Source: Campylobacter coli LMG 9860 (GTDB lineage: Bacteria > Campylobacterota > Campylobacteria > Campylobacterales > Campylobacteraceae). Taken from it: a DNA stretch of 64,000 nt. Below the pieces are notes generated by a model, which was not told the origin of the DNA, did not search any database, and saw nothing but the letters and a program-made list of their open reading frames with translations. This document shows, piece after piece, positions 28,284 to 36,497 of this stretch. Position 1 is the first letter of the stretch. The number at the start of each line of letters is the position of its first letter. The stretch is from NCBI RefSeq assembly GCF_000254135.1, contig NZ_AINS01000001.1:1-64000 (forward strand), given 5' to 3'. The position numbers and the translations under genes were made by a program.

Positions 28284-28952
28284 ATGGATGAAAAACAAAA
28301 AGAGCAATTTATAAAGCTCACGAATTTTTTAGGACAAGTTTTAGGTAAGCAGTATGAAGTGGTTTTTCATGTTCTTTCTAAAGAGGGTGCTTATATAGCA
28401 GCTATTGCAAATAGTCATGTCAGCGGTAGAACTCTTGAATCTCCCTTGAGTGCTTTTGCAAGTGAACTTGTGCAAAATAAGGCTTATTTAAAAGAAGATT
28501 TTTTGTGTGATTATAAGGCTTTGATTGGAAAATCAAAACTTGTTAGAGGTTCGACATTTTTTATAAAAAATTCTGATGAATTGGTAGGAATTTTGTGTAT
28601 CAATCACGATACGAGCATGATGAGAGACTTGGTTTGTAGGATTATAGATATAGAAAAATTAGGCGATATGAGTGAATTTTTAAATCAAGACAAAGAAAAT
28701 AATACCAGTGTAGATAGTTTAGGAAATATAGAAACCCTAAGTCATTCTATAGAAGAAATTTTAGCTCAAAGCATTGATATGAATTATTTAAATTCGGATT
28801 ATCAACTTAGCATGGCACAAAAAGAAGAGATTACAAAAACTTTATATCAAAAGGGTATTTTTAATATCAAGGGTTCTGTGCCTATAGTGGCTAGACTCTT
28901 AAAAATTTCAGAGCCTAGTGTCTATAGGTATTTAAAAAATTTTAAATCATAG
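28284..28952 (+). CDS. YheO-type PAS-like/HTH transcriptional regulator
   Basis: A 222-residue regulator with an N-terminal YheO-like PAS domain (about residues 5-115, LGKQYEVVFHVLS at its start) and a C-terminal helix-turn-helix (about 170-220, QKGIFNIKGSVPIVARLLKI then SEPSVYRYLK). This is the YheO/DauR arrangement. The ATG at 28284 is used; an upstream in-frame TTG at 28248 lacks a ribosome site. It is divergent from the ridA operon with the palindromic operators between, so it is the likely local regulator. The effector is unknown; an operon intermediate or a redox/imine signal is possible. Corresponds to Cj1387c as I recall. Confidence 0.85.
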   Translation: MDEKQKEQFIKLTNFLGQVLGKQYEVVFHVLSKEGAYIAAIANSHVSGRTLESPLSAFASELVQNKAYLKEDFLCDYKALIGKSKLVRGSTFFIKNSDELVGILCINHDTSMMRDLVCRIIDIEKLGDMSEFLNQDKENNTSVDSLGNIETLSHSIEEILAQSIDMNYLNSDYQLSMAQKEEITKTLYQKGIFNIKGSVPIVARLLKISEPSVYRYLKNFKS

Positions 28953-28955
28953 AAA

Positions 28956-29423
28956 TTATTTTTTAAATAATTTTAAAATTCCTAAAGAAAGGCGTTTACT
29001 TAGGCTTTTTTTAGAGCTTTTGAGTAAAAACTCGGCTACATCTTTACGGCCAAACATGATAGCAAAACTATAAGGTGTCATACCTAAGCCATTATTTTCA
29101 TCTATATTTGCTCCATATTTTACTAAAAGCTCGCACATAGGCAAATAGCCCTTAAAGCAAACTCCTGCTAAAGGTGTTTGTCCTCGATCATTTTTTTCAT
29201 CAACAAGCGCACCCTTTTCTAAAAGCATTTTTGCGCATTCGTAAGAATTATTATAAGCTGCAAGCATAAGCAAGGTATCGCCTTTATGTGTTTTTAAATT
29301 CACATTCAGTCCTGCTTCTATCATGATTTTAAGATTTTCATATTCGTTATTTCTAGCAAAATTAAAAGCCATTTTGCAAAGCTCGGCAAATCTTTTTTCT
29401 TCTTCTAAGCTAAGTGTCATCAT
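28956..29423 (-). CDS. ankyrin-repeat protein (catalase-associated)
   Basis: A 155-residue protein with three to four ankyrin repeats: GDTLLMLAAYNNSYECAKML near residue 43, RGQTPLAGVCFKGYLPMCEL near 76 and GMTPYSFAIMFGRKDVAEFL near 112. A short Lys-rich tail follows. It lies directly downstream of katA on the same strand (56 bases). As I recall, its C. jejuni homologue Cj1386 is needed for full catalase activity through haem delivery. ATG at 29423 or 29420 are both possible. Confidence 0.85.
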   Translation of the reverse strand: MMTLSLEEEKRFAELCKMAFNFARNNEYENLKIMIEAGLNVNLKTHKGDTLLMLAAYNNSYECAKMLLEKGALVDEKNDRGQTPLAGVCFKGYLPMCELLVKYGANIDENNGLGMTPYSFAIMFGRKDVAEFLLKSSKKSLSKRLSLGILKLFKK

Positions 29424-29479
29424 CGTTTTTCCTTTGTTTATAATCTTTAGTTTGCCACCTAAAAAGTGGCAAGTAAAAA

Positions 29480-30904
29480 TTATTTTCCCAAAGCTTTTTT
29501 AACACCTTGTGCATAATCAGGTGAAATTTTTTCAAAATGTCCTAAAGCTCTAGTAATGATTTTTTCTTCTACACCTTCCATAGAAGCTGCTATATTTTCA
29601 AAAAGTTGTTCTTTTTGGTTTTGATTCATGATGTTAAACAACGCTCTTGGTTGAGTGTAAAAATCATTATCTAAAGGAGCATATCTTTGCGCATTACCTT
29701 CTAAAACTAAATCAGGCTCAAGATAGCTTTTGTCTTCTTTTGGGCTTTCTTCATAGCTGTTTGGCTCATAATACGCAGCACCATTTCTATAGCTATCAAA
29801 ATTCATAGCACCTGCAACATTGTAAGTATTTACTTCACTTCTAGCACGATTTACAGGTAAAAGATGATAATTAGTTCCTATTCTATATCTTTGTGCATCA
29901 GGATATGAGAAAATTCTAGCTTGTAGCATTTTATCAGGACTAAAACCTATACCAGGTACTATATTGCTTGGGCTAAAAGCTGCTTGTTCTACTTCATTAA
30001 AATAATTTTGTGGATTTTGATTTAAGATCATTTCGCCTATATCCATTAAAGGCACTACGCTATGTGGCCAAATTTTAGTTAAATCAAAAGGATTAAAGCC
30101 TAGTTTGTCAGCATCTTTTTCAGCAAGAATTTGAACTTGAACTTTCCATTTTGGGAAATCTTTATTTTCTATAGCATTGTAAAGATCTCTTTGGTGGCTT
30201 TCTCTATCTTTGGCGATAAGTTCAGCAGCTTCTTTATTGCTAAGATTTTTAATACCTTGTAGGGTTTTAAAATGGAATTTCACCCAAAATCTTTCGTTTT
30301 TGTCATTGATAAAGCTATAAGTATGGCTTCCAAAACCATGCATATGGCGATAACTTGCCGGAATTCCTCTATCGCTCATAAGAATAGTTACTTGGTGTAA
30401 GCTTTCAGGACACAAACTCCAAAAATCCCAAGCGGCATTATTACTTCTTAAGTGCGTTCTTGGATCTCTTTTTTGAGTGTGGATAAAATCAGGAAATTTA
30501 TAAGCATCACGGATGAAGAATGTTGGGGTATTGTTTCCTACTAAATCCCAGTTTCCTTCTTTGGTATAAAATTTAATAGCAAAACCTCTAACATCGCGTT
30601 CAGCATCGGCTGCACCTGCTTCGCCAGCTACTGTTGAAAAACGCAAAAACAATGGAGTAACTTCACCTTTTTGAAAAATTTTAGCTTTGGTATAAGCACT
30701 TAAATCTGCTGTAATTTTTATTTCGCCATAAGCTGCGCTTCCTTTTGCATGCACTGTTCTTTCTGGAATTCTTTCTCTATTTTGATGAGCAAGTTTTTCA
30801 AGTAAAAGATAATCTTGCATAAGTAAAGGGCCTTTTGCACCTGCGCTTAAAGAGTTTTGATTATCGGCTATAATGTTTCCGAAGTCGTTAGTTAATTTTT
30901 TCAT
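29480..30904 (-). CDS. katA: KatA, haem catalase
   Basis: Decomposes hydrogen peroxide. The 474-residue small-subunit monofunctional catalase has the catalytic His in [12 protein letters not shown] (His52), the active-site region [11 protein letters not shown] near residue 122, and the haem-ligand Tyr in [14 protein letters not shown] near 334. No signal peptide is seen, so it is cytoplasmic. It is followed by the ankyrin gene and divergent from the DUF2325-fldA operon. The katA promoter region is extremely AT-rich with Fur/PerR-like sequence. PerR control is known in C. jejuni. Confidence 0.97.
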   Translation of the reverse strand: MKKLTNDFGNIIADNQNSLSAGAKGPLLMQDYLLLEKLAHQNRERIPERTVHAKGSAAYGEIKITADLSAYTKAKIFQKGEVTPLFLRFSTVAGEAGAADAERDVRGFAIKFYTKEGNWDLVGNNTPTFFIRDAYKFPDFIHTQKRDPRTHLRSNNAAWDFWSLCPESLHQVTILMSDRGIPASYRHMHGFGSHTYSFINDKNERFWVKFHFKTLQGIKNLSNKEAAELIAKDRESHQRDLYNAIENKDFPKWKVQVQILAEKDADKLGFNPFDLTKIWPHSVVPLMDIGEMILNQNPQNYFNEVEQAAFSPSNIVPGIGFSPDKMLQARIFSYPDAQRYRIGTNYHLLPVNRARSEVNTYNVAGAMNFDSYRNGAAYYEPNSYEESPKEDKSYLEPDLVLEGNAQRYAPLDNDFYTQPRALFNIMNQNQKEQLFENIAASMEGVEEKIITRALGHFEKISPDYAQGVKKALGK

Positions 30905-30941
30905 TATTTTCTCCTAAATAATAATTTTTATTAGTTGAGAA

Positions 30942-30947
30942 ATTATA
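30942..30947 (-). promoter_or_regulatory. -10 box of katA
   Basis: On the minus strand, TATAAT lies 38 bases before the katA ATG. An ATTATCATTAAT stretch, resembling half of a Fur/PerR box, lies about 50 bases further upstream on that strand. Confidence 0.45.
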
Positions 30948-31035
30948 TCTATTAAAAATTAAAATTAGCTGAATTAATATAAATTAATAAAAAATATTAA
31001 TGATAATAAATTTCAAAATAAATTTAGTTTGATTA

Positions 31036-31060
31036 TATTATAATAATAATTATCAAAATA
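31036..31060 (+). promoter_or_regulatory. Fur/PerR-box-like sequence and -10 region of the DUF2325-fldA operon
   Basis: TATTATAATAATAATTATCAAAATA resembles the AT-rich Fur/PerR consensus with ATAATAATTATCA and includes a TATAAT. Iron- or peroxide-responsive control of the operon is plausible, but the AT-rich background makes chance matches common. Confidence 0.35.
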
Positions 31061-31090
31061 ATTTAAAATAAAAATCACAAAGGAGAGCTT

Positions 31091-31408
31091 ATGTCAGTTT
31101 TGGTTATTGGTGCAGATGAAATAACACCTATTAAGGCTGTTTTGTATGATTTAGGTGCAAAAAAAATAGAGCATTGGGATGCGCGCAATGAAAATAGAGT
31201 CAATCGCAAACCTATTCCTTGTGATACAGAATGTATAGTAATGCTTACGAGTTTCTTAAATCACAATACTATGAAAAAAATTAAAAACGAGGCTAAAAAA
31301 CGAAAAATTCCATTAGTTTGCGCAAAAAGAAGCGTAAGTTGCGTGTATTGTGAGTATTGTAAGATATTTAATTTAGATAAAGAATTTTCTTGCTCTAAGG
31401 TTGAATAA
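31091..31408 (+). CDS. DUF2325-like small protein
   Basis: A 105-residue protein resembling DUF2325 proteins. It has VLVIGADEITPIKAVLYDLG at the start (Rossmann-like strand-helix) and VMLTSFLNHNTMKKIKNEA near residue 56. A Cys-rich tail carries SCVYCEYC and a final Cys near 101, which could bind a metal or iron-sulphur cluster. A good AAAGGAG precedes the ATG. It overlaps the next gene by one base (TAATG) and lies upstream of flavodoxin, so an iron- or redox-linked role is likely. Corresponds to Cj1384c as I recall. Confidence 0.65.
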   Translation: MSVLVIGADEITPIKAVLYDLGAKKIEHWDARNENRVNRKPIPCDTECIVMLTSFLNHNTMKKIKNEAKKRKIPLVCAKRSVSCVYCEYCKIFNLDKEFSCSKVE

Positions 31409-32103
31409 TGCTATTTGGATTTGATGATAAAAGAGAATTTATCCCTCGGGTTTATAGTTCTTTGTGCAAGCAAGAGCTTGTCAAAACTTTTTTGATTCAA
31501 TACAATGCTAGTATTGATAGTGCTTTAAGAATCCCGCTTTCATATGCAAAAAGTGCAAAGGATTTAAAAATGCCTTTTCAAAACTTCTTGCAAGATGTGA
31601 TACATACGCCTTTTGGCAAGATAAAAAATATCGATAAAAATCTTACTTTGAACATTTCTTATTTTCAAAAAAGAAAGAGTTTGATTTTTAAGACTAAGAT
31701 ATTTCAAAATGTCGATATTTTAAGGCTTTTAAGAGCTTATTTTAGAGGAATTTGTTTTGATGCGCAAGTTTTATTTGATTTTTATGTATATGATAAAATT
31801 TCTCATCAAAATCAAAATCGAAGCATTGTTCAAAATGATAATTTGATTATCATAGATAATAAAATTGCCGTTTTACCTCTTTGCAAGGAAGTGGATCTTC
31901 AAAATTTAAATATCGATAACGAAATTCAAAAAATATCTAAATTTATATATCAAAATCAATTTGAACAAATCTACATAGTTTGTCCGCGTAACAAAAAATT
32001 CACACATTTTATTCAAATAAAACATTTTTTATGCGATTTAAATAAAACTATGTTAAAATTAGTTCCGTATTCAATAACAAATAAACTTATAAGGAGAAAA
32101 TAA
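31408..32103 (+). CDS. conserved protein of unknown function upstream of fldA
   Basis: A 231-residue protein I do not recognise. It is basic, with no signal peptide or clear membrane helix. It starts MLFGFDDKREFIPRVYSSL and has a central LVIIDNKIAVLPL-like beta-rich part around residue 145. It is locked between the DUF2325-like gene and fldA by one-base TAATG overlaps on both sides, so all three proteins are translationally coupled. That suggests a shared redox or iron function. Corresponds to Cj1383c as I recall. Confidence 0.65.
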   Translation: MLFGFDDKREFIPRVYSSLCKQELVKTFLIQYNASIDSALRIPLSYAKSAKDLKMPFQNFLQDVIHTPFGKIKNIDKNLTLNISYFQKRKSLIFKTKIFQNVDILRLLRAYFRGICFDAQVLFDFYVYDKISHQNQNRSIVQNDNLIIIDNKIAVLPLCKEVDLQNLNIDNEIQKISKFIYQNQFEQIYIVCPRNKKFTHFIQIKHFLCDLNKTMLKLVPYSITNKLIRRK

Positions 32104-32594
32104 TGTCAGTAGCAGTAATTTATGGAAGTGCTATGGGAAATACAGAAGGAGCAGCAAATACAATCGCTTCAAAATTAGGAATTAGTGATGTTTTAAATGT
32201 TGCAGATATTGATGCAGCTAAAATTAATTCTTATGATAAATTAATTTGTGGAACTTCTACTTGGGGAAGTGGTGATTTACAAGATGATTGGGATGGTTTT
32301 GATTTTTCAGGTCTTAGCCTTGGTGGAAAAACTGTAGCTGTATTTGGAATGGGTGATAGTGAAAGCTATTCAGACACTTTCTGCGGTGGTATGGGAAAAC
32401 TTGCAGAAAATTTAAAAAATGCAGGCGCAAATTTAGTAGGTGAAGTTTCAACTGATGGCTATACATTTGAATCAAGCGATGCAGTTGTTGATGGAAAATT
32501 TGTAGGTCTTGCACTTGATAATGACAATCAAGAAGATCAAACTGAAGCAAGAATTGACGCTTGGGTAGAACAAATCAAAGCTCATTTTGCTTAA
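32103..32594 (+). CDS. fldA: FldA, flavodoxin
   Basis: A 163-residue long-chain flavodoxin, the FMN-containing electron carrier that is essential in C. jejuni and serves oxidoreductases for pyruvate and 2-oxoglutarate. The FMN phosphate loop is YGSAMGNTEGAA (residues 7-18). Loops TSTWGSGDLQDDW near 55 and GMGDSESYSDTFCGG near 85 hold the isoalloxazine ring. AAGGAG precedes the ATG. It is coupled to the two preceding genes and closed by a strong terminator. Confidence 0.96.
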   Translation: MSVAVIYGSAMGNTEGAANTIASKLGISDVLNVADIDAAKINSYDKLICGTSTWGSGDLQDDWDGFDFSGLSLGGKTVAVFGMGDSESYSDTFCGGMGKLAENLKNAGANLVGEVSTDGYTFESSDAVVDGKFVGLALDNDNQEDQTEARIDAWVEQIKAHFA

Positions 32595-32602
32595 TTTTTA
32601 AA

Positions 32603-32640
32603 AATATCGGCTTTCTTTGCCGATATTGTATTGTATTTTT
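32603..32640 (+). terminator. rho-independent terminator of fldA
   Basis: AATATCGGC (32603-32611) and GCCGATATT (32619-32627) make a perfect nine-base stem with a seven-base loop, followed by a T-rich tail. The following esterase reading frame runs through this hairpin. Confidence 0.85.
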
Positions 32641-33439
32641 AATTTTAACTATTCCACTTTTTTCAAAACCAGATCAAAAAATTACTCCTATTATAGAAAA
32701 AGCAAAAGATTACTTTTTTATAGAGAAAGATTTAAAATTAACGCATTATCATACAAGTTATCGAATTTTTGTGGCAAAAAGTAAAATAAAATATAAAAAA
32801 TATAAGGTAATTTATTTGCTTGATGGCAATGCGTTTTTTTCGAGATTTTTAAATCTTTATAATTATTTGCCTAAAGAAGATATTTTAATTGTTGGTATAG
32901 GTTATGATAGCCCTTTGGCGTTTGATACTACCCATAGGACAAAAGATTATACTCCTAAGGTTCAAGGTTTGGAATTTCAAAATGGAGGAGGTAGCTTTGA
33001 ATTTAGACAATTTATCAAAACAGAGCTTTTACCTTATATTAATACACATTATGAAACCAGTGAAGATTTTCAAATTCTTTTTGGACATTCTTTTGGCGGA
33101 CTTTTTGCTTTAGATACTTTATTTAATGATACAAAGCTTTTTAGCCATTATTTTATTATTTCACCTTCTTTGTGGTGGGGTGGTAGTGAATTTATACCTA
33201 AACGAATTTCTTTATCAAATTGTCCTCAAATTTATATGGCTTTAGGTTCGGCTGAGAGTAATTCTAGCATTAAGAAAGCTAAAGCTAAAATAAGTGTTAA
33301 AGAACTTGGTATGCAAATTTTAAATCATAGTGCTTGTGAAGTTGAATTTAAACTTTTTGAGAATGAAACTCATGGGAGTGTAATAGAAAAGGCTATGATT
33401 TGGGCTATAGAAAATATCAAATCAGAGCCAATTGATTGA
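32627..33439 (+). CDS. cee: enterobactin esterase (Cee/IroE-like), start codon missing
   Basis: A serine esterase of the Fes/IroE/D-alpha-alkyl type, in C. jejuni the periplasmic enterobactin trilactone esterase Cee (Cj1376) as I recall. It has VIYLLDGNAFFSR near residue 60, the nucleophile elbow FGHSFGGLFALD near 157, SPSLWWGG near 180 and a final NETHGSV with the likely catalytic His. The hydrophobic core of a signal peptide (YCIVFLILTIPLFS) is visible, but no ATG or GTG precedes it. The frame runs back through the fldA terminator to a TTG inside fldA, without a ribosome site. The gene is probably cut at its 5' end and silent, or uses a rare start such as ATT. Confidence 0.65.
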   Translation, partial: CIVFLILTIPLFSKPDQKITPIIEKAKDYFFIEKDLKLTHYHTSYRIFVAKSKIKYKKYKVIYLLDGNAFFSRFLNLYNYLPKEDILIVGIGYDSPLAFDTTHRTKDYTPKVQGLEFQNGGGSFEFRQFIKTELLPYINTHYETSEDFQILFGHSFGGLFALDTLFNDTKLFSHYFIISPSLWWGGSEFIPKRISLSNCPQIYMALGSAESNSSIKKAKAKISVKELGMQILNHSACEVEFKLFENETHGSVIEKAMIWAIENIKSEPID

Positions 33440-33443
33440 TTAT

Positions 33444-35105
33444 TTATCCTTTTCTCATTGCTTCTATCATTACCTTTGCTTTGCAGTCTGCACAACAATA
33501 AAGGGTTTTTATCTTGCTCTCATCATTGCCAAATTTAGGCTTCATCAAATTCGCAATTTTTTCTACCGCTTTTTTAGTGGCAAACTCTTTTCCACACTCT
33601 ATGCAAGCAAAAAGTTCATCTTTTGCCATGGTTTGGTATTCAAAATAGTTGGGATTAAATTCCATTCCACTACGCGTAAGTTTTAGAGTATCTTTTTCAG
33701 CACAACTTACTTCGCAGTATCCACAGGTAGTGCATAATGAAGCATTGAATTTAAGTGCATTTTCTTTAGTATCAGCAATCAAAGCTCCTACATTACAGGC
33801 TCCTACGCAAGAAAGGCAGAGAGTACAGGTATTTGCATTGATTTCTATTTTTCCATATCTTAACCATTCGCCACTTTCTTTTACGCCAAAATCATCATTT
33901 TGGATCAAATTTTGCATTCTTTTGGCAAAATTTTCTCTAGTAGTAAGAGTGTTATTGTGAAAATCAAAACTTAAATTTTCTATAAATTCTTGCTTTCCTA
34001 AAGCATTTTGCAATTCTTTTTCATCTTTAGCGGTAAAAATAGCTTCTTTTTGAAATTTTCTTTCAAAAAAAGTATTTAAAAGATCTATTGCTTCAGCACT
34101 TCCTCGTGAAATAAAATCCGTGTAAAAAACCAAATTTGCACCACTGCTTTGCAAAAGAGTTAGAAAATGCATAGAAGAAAGCCACTTTTCACCTTCTATC
34201 ATAAAAGGCAAAACATCTTTGGGTAGCTTTATATTTAAATTTTCTAAAGACATTTTTTTAGGTATGATTAAAATCTTTTTTTCTTTATAAAATTCACAAA
34301 GTTCAAAAAAACTTTCCCTAGGCATGGGTGCATAATCAAGCGAACCACTAGGGCACACGCTGATACAGCCTCCACAGCCTAGGCAATCTACTTGAGAAAA
34401 TTCTAAATGCTTGTTTTCATCATCTTTTAAAATAGCTATCGTAGGGCAAATTTCAGCACACTTTGCGCAATGCTCACTGCGTCTTTCGTGGTATTGACAT
34501 ACGCTAGAATCATAGGTAATATAGGTTTTGTATGTGTATTTTGGGCTTTTATCTTGTAAAAATTTCAGTAAACTTTCTTGATTTTTAAAATTGCTAATAT
34601 TATAACAGCCACTTTGTCTTGTAAAATCCTTGCGAATGTCGTTAGAATTTGTATTAAAAAGTAAAATATCAAAATCAATTTCTACTTCTTCTCCTTGATT
34701 TAAAATCACAGCACAAAGCTCGCCTATGCTGCCAAATACTGCTAGAATTTCTTCATTTTTTAAGCTTATGATTTTAAAGTTTTGTTTTTTTAAAAAATCA
34801 GCCATAGTATCATCAGAATCTACTAAAATAATGCGGTTTTTTACTTCTTTGTTTTGTTCTAAATCAAGCCCTAAATCATAGACATTTGCCCTAGCTTCAT
34901 AAAGTTTTAATATATTTTTACTTTTTTCTAAAATTTCATCTTGTGAACTTTTAAGATAAAAATTGATTTCTGGAGCATAAATTTGTGCTTTTTGTGCTTT
35001 TTCATTAGAAATTAAAACTTCTTCATCTTTGCAATTTTCCCAAATATTTATCTCATCGGGCAAGGGAATAAGATTTTCATTTTGTATGAAAACAAAGTCT
35101 TTCAT
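33444..35105 (-). CDS. multi-cluster ferredoxin-like iron-sulphur protein
   Basis: A 553-residue cytoplasmic protein with two pairs of ferredoxin motifs. The first pair is near residues 205-255 (HCAKCAEICP and CLGCGGCISVCPSG). The second is near 425-475 (CTLCLSCVGACNVG and CTTCGYCEVSCAEKD). A CIECGKEF plus CCADCK pair near the C-terminus could be a zinc site. It probably carries electrons, with about four 4Fe-4S clusters. It is divergent from selA-selB, and selenocysteine is used in C. jejuni formate dehydrogenase, so a link to formate metabolism is possible. Corresponds to Cj1377c. Confidence 0.85.
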   Translation of the reverse strand: MKDFVFIQNENLIPLPDEINIWENCKDEEVLISNEKAQKAQIYAPEINFYLKSSQDEILEKSKNILKLYEARANVYDLGLDLEQNKEVKNRIILVDSDDTMADFLKKQNFKIISLKNEEILAVFGSIGELCAVILNQGEEVEIDFDILLFNTNSNDIRKDFTRQSGCYNISNFKNQESLLKFLQDKSPKYTYKTYITYDSSVCQYHERRSEHCAKCAEICPTIAILKDDENKHLEFSQVDCLGCGGCISVCPSGSLDYAPMPRESFFELCEFYKEKKILIIPKKMSLENLNIKLPKDVLPFMIEGEKWLSSMHFLTLLQSSGANLVFYTDFISRGSAEAIDLLNTFFERKFQKEAIFTAKDEKELQNALGKQEFIENLSFDFHNNTLTTRENFAKRMQNLIQNDDFGVKESGEWLRYGKIEINANTCTLCLSCVGACNVGALIADTKENALKFNASLCTTCGYCEVSCAEKDTLKLTRSGMEFNPNYFEYQTMAKDELFACIECGKEFATKKAVEKIANLMKPKFGNDESKIKTLYCCADCKAKVMIEAMRKG

Positions 35106-35174
35106 TGATTTTCCTTGATGGTCAATTTGCCAAATTCTATGGTAAAATAACCAAATATTTTCTTAAGGCTTAAG

Positions 35175-36497
35175 ATGAACAAATTTAGAACTTTTCCACA
35201 AATTGGAAGCTTGATTGATGATGAGAGTTTAAAAGAATATCCTTTTTATTTAAGATCTTATTTTTGCAAAAGTGTTGTCGCTAAACTCAAGGCGAATATA
35301 AGCGAAGATTTGCTAGATAAAAATACTATTTTAGAAAAAATACAGCAAGAAATTCAAAAACATTTACGCAAAGATTTACAAAGTGTCATTAATGCTACGG
35401 GTGTGGTTATTCATACAAATTTGGGGCGTAGTGTTATTGATGAGAGTATTTTTGAAAAGTCCAAAGATGTGCTTTGTAATTATGCTAATATCGAATTTGA
35501 CTTAGAAAGCGGTAAAAGAGGAAGTCGTTATGCCTTGGTGCTTGAAAAACTTAAAATGCTTTTTGAATGCGAAGATGCTTTGGTTGTAAATAATAACGCC
35601 GCAGCAGTTTTTTTGGTACTTCATTCTCTTTGTTTTGACAAAGAACTTGTAACTTCAAGGGGTGAGCTTGTTGAAATTGGCGGAAGTTTTCGTGTGAGTG
35701 AAGTGATTAAAGCTGCAGGAGTAAAGCTTTGTGAAGTAGGTACGAGCAATAAAACGCATTTAAAAGATTATGAAAAAGTTATAAACGAAAATACTAAAAT
35801 GCTTTTAAAAACCCATAAATCTAATTTTGCTTTGATTGGTTTTCATAGCGAGGTTGGCATCAAGGATTTAGGAAATTTGGCAAAAGAAAAAGGACTTTTG
35901 AGTTATTATGATTTAGGTTCGGGTTGGTGTGAGAATTTAAATCCAAAACTAATAAAAAATGAGCCTAAAATCAAAGATTTGATAAAGCATTGCGATATTT
36001 TGAGCTTTAGTGGGGATAAGCTTTTTGGTAGTGTGCAAGCTGGAATTATACTGGGTAAAAAAGAATTGATTGATAAAATTAAAGAAAATCAACTGCTAAG
36101 AATGCTAAGAGTAGATAAAATCACACTTGCTTTGTTAAATGAAAGTCTTAAGATTTATCTTGAAAAAGATTATGAAAAAATCACAAGTTTAAAGCTTTTA
36201 AATGATGAAATCGCTCATATTAAAGAAAAAGCTTTAAGGGTACAAAATGAAATTCAGATTAAAAGTGAATTGAAAATGAGTAAAAGTTTGGTAGGGGGTG
36301 GTTCTATGCCTGATAAAACTTTAGAAACTTATGTTTTAGCTTTTAATGGCAATGCTTTAAAACTGCAAGAAAAATTTAGAGCAAAAAATATCATAGGTCG
36401 CATAGAAAATGAAGCTTTTGTGCTGGATTTTAGGACAATTAGAGAAAAAGATTTATCAAAATTAATTCAAATTATCAATACTATGGAAAATTTATGA
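35175..36497 (+). CDS. selA: SelA, selenocysteine synthase
   Basis: Converts seryl-tRNA(Sec) to selenocysteyl-tRNA(Sec) with selenophosphate. The 440-residue PLP enzyme has INATGVVIHTNLGRS near residue 77, ANIEFDLESGKRGSR near 110, and the PLP lysine in LSFSGDKLFGSVQAG near 285. It overlaps selB by four bases (ATGA). The pair implies UGA-decoded selenoproteins elsewhere in the genome, formate dehydrogenase being the known one in C. jejuni. Confidence 0.96.
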   Translation: MNKFRTFPQIGSLIDDESLKEYPFYLRSYFCKSVVAKLKANISEDLLDKNTILEKIQQEIQKHLRKDLQSVINATGVVIHTNLGRSVIDESIFEKSKDVLCNYANIEFDLESGKRGSRYALVLEKLKMLFECEDALVVNNNAAAVFLVLHSLCFDKELVTSRGELVEIGGSFRVSEVIKAAGVKLCEVGTSNKTHLKDYEKVINENTKMLLKTHKSNFALIGFHSEVGIKDLGNLAKEKGLLSYYDLGSGWCENLNPKLIKNEPKIKDLIKHCDILSFSGDKLFGSVQAGIILGKKELIDKIKENQLLRMLRVDKITLALLNESLKIYLEKDYEKITSLKLLNDEIAHIKEKALRVQNEIQIKSELKMSKSLVGGGSMPDKTLETYVLAFNGNALKLQEKFRAKNIIGRIENEAFVLDFRTIREKDLSKLIQIINTMENL

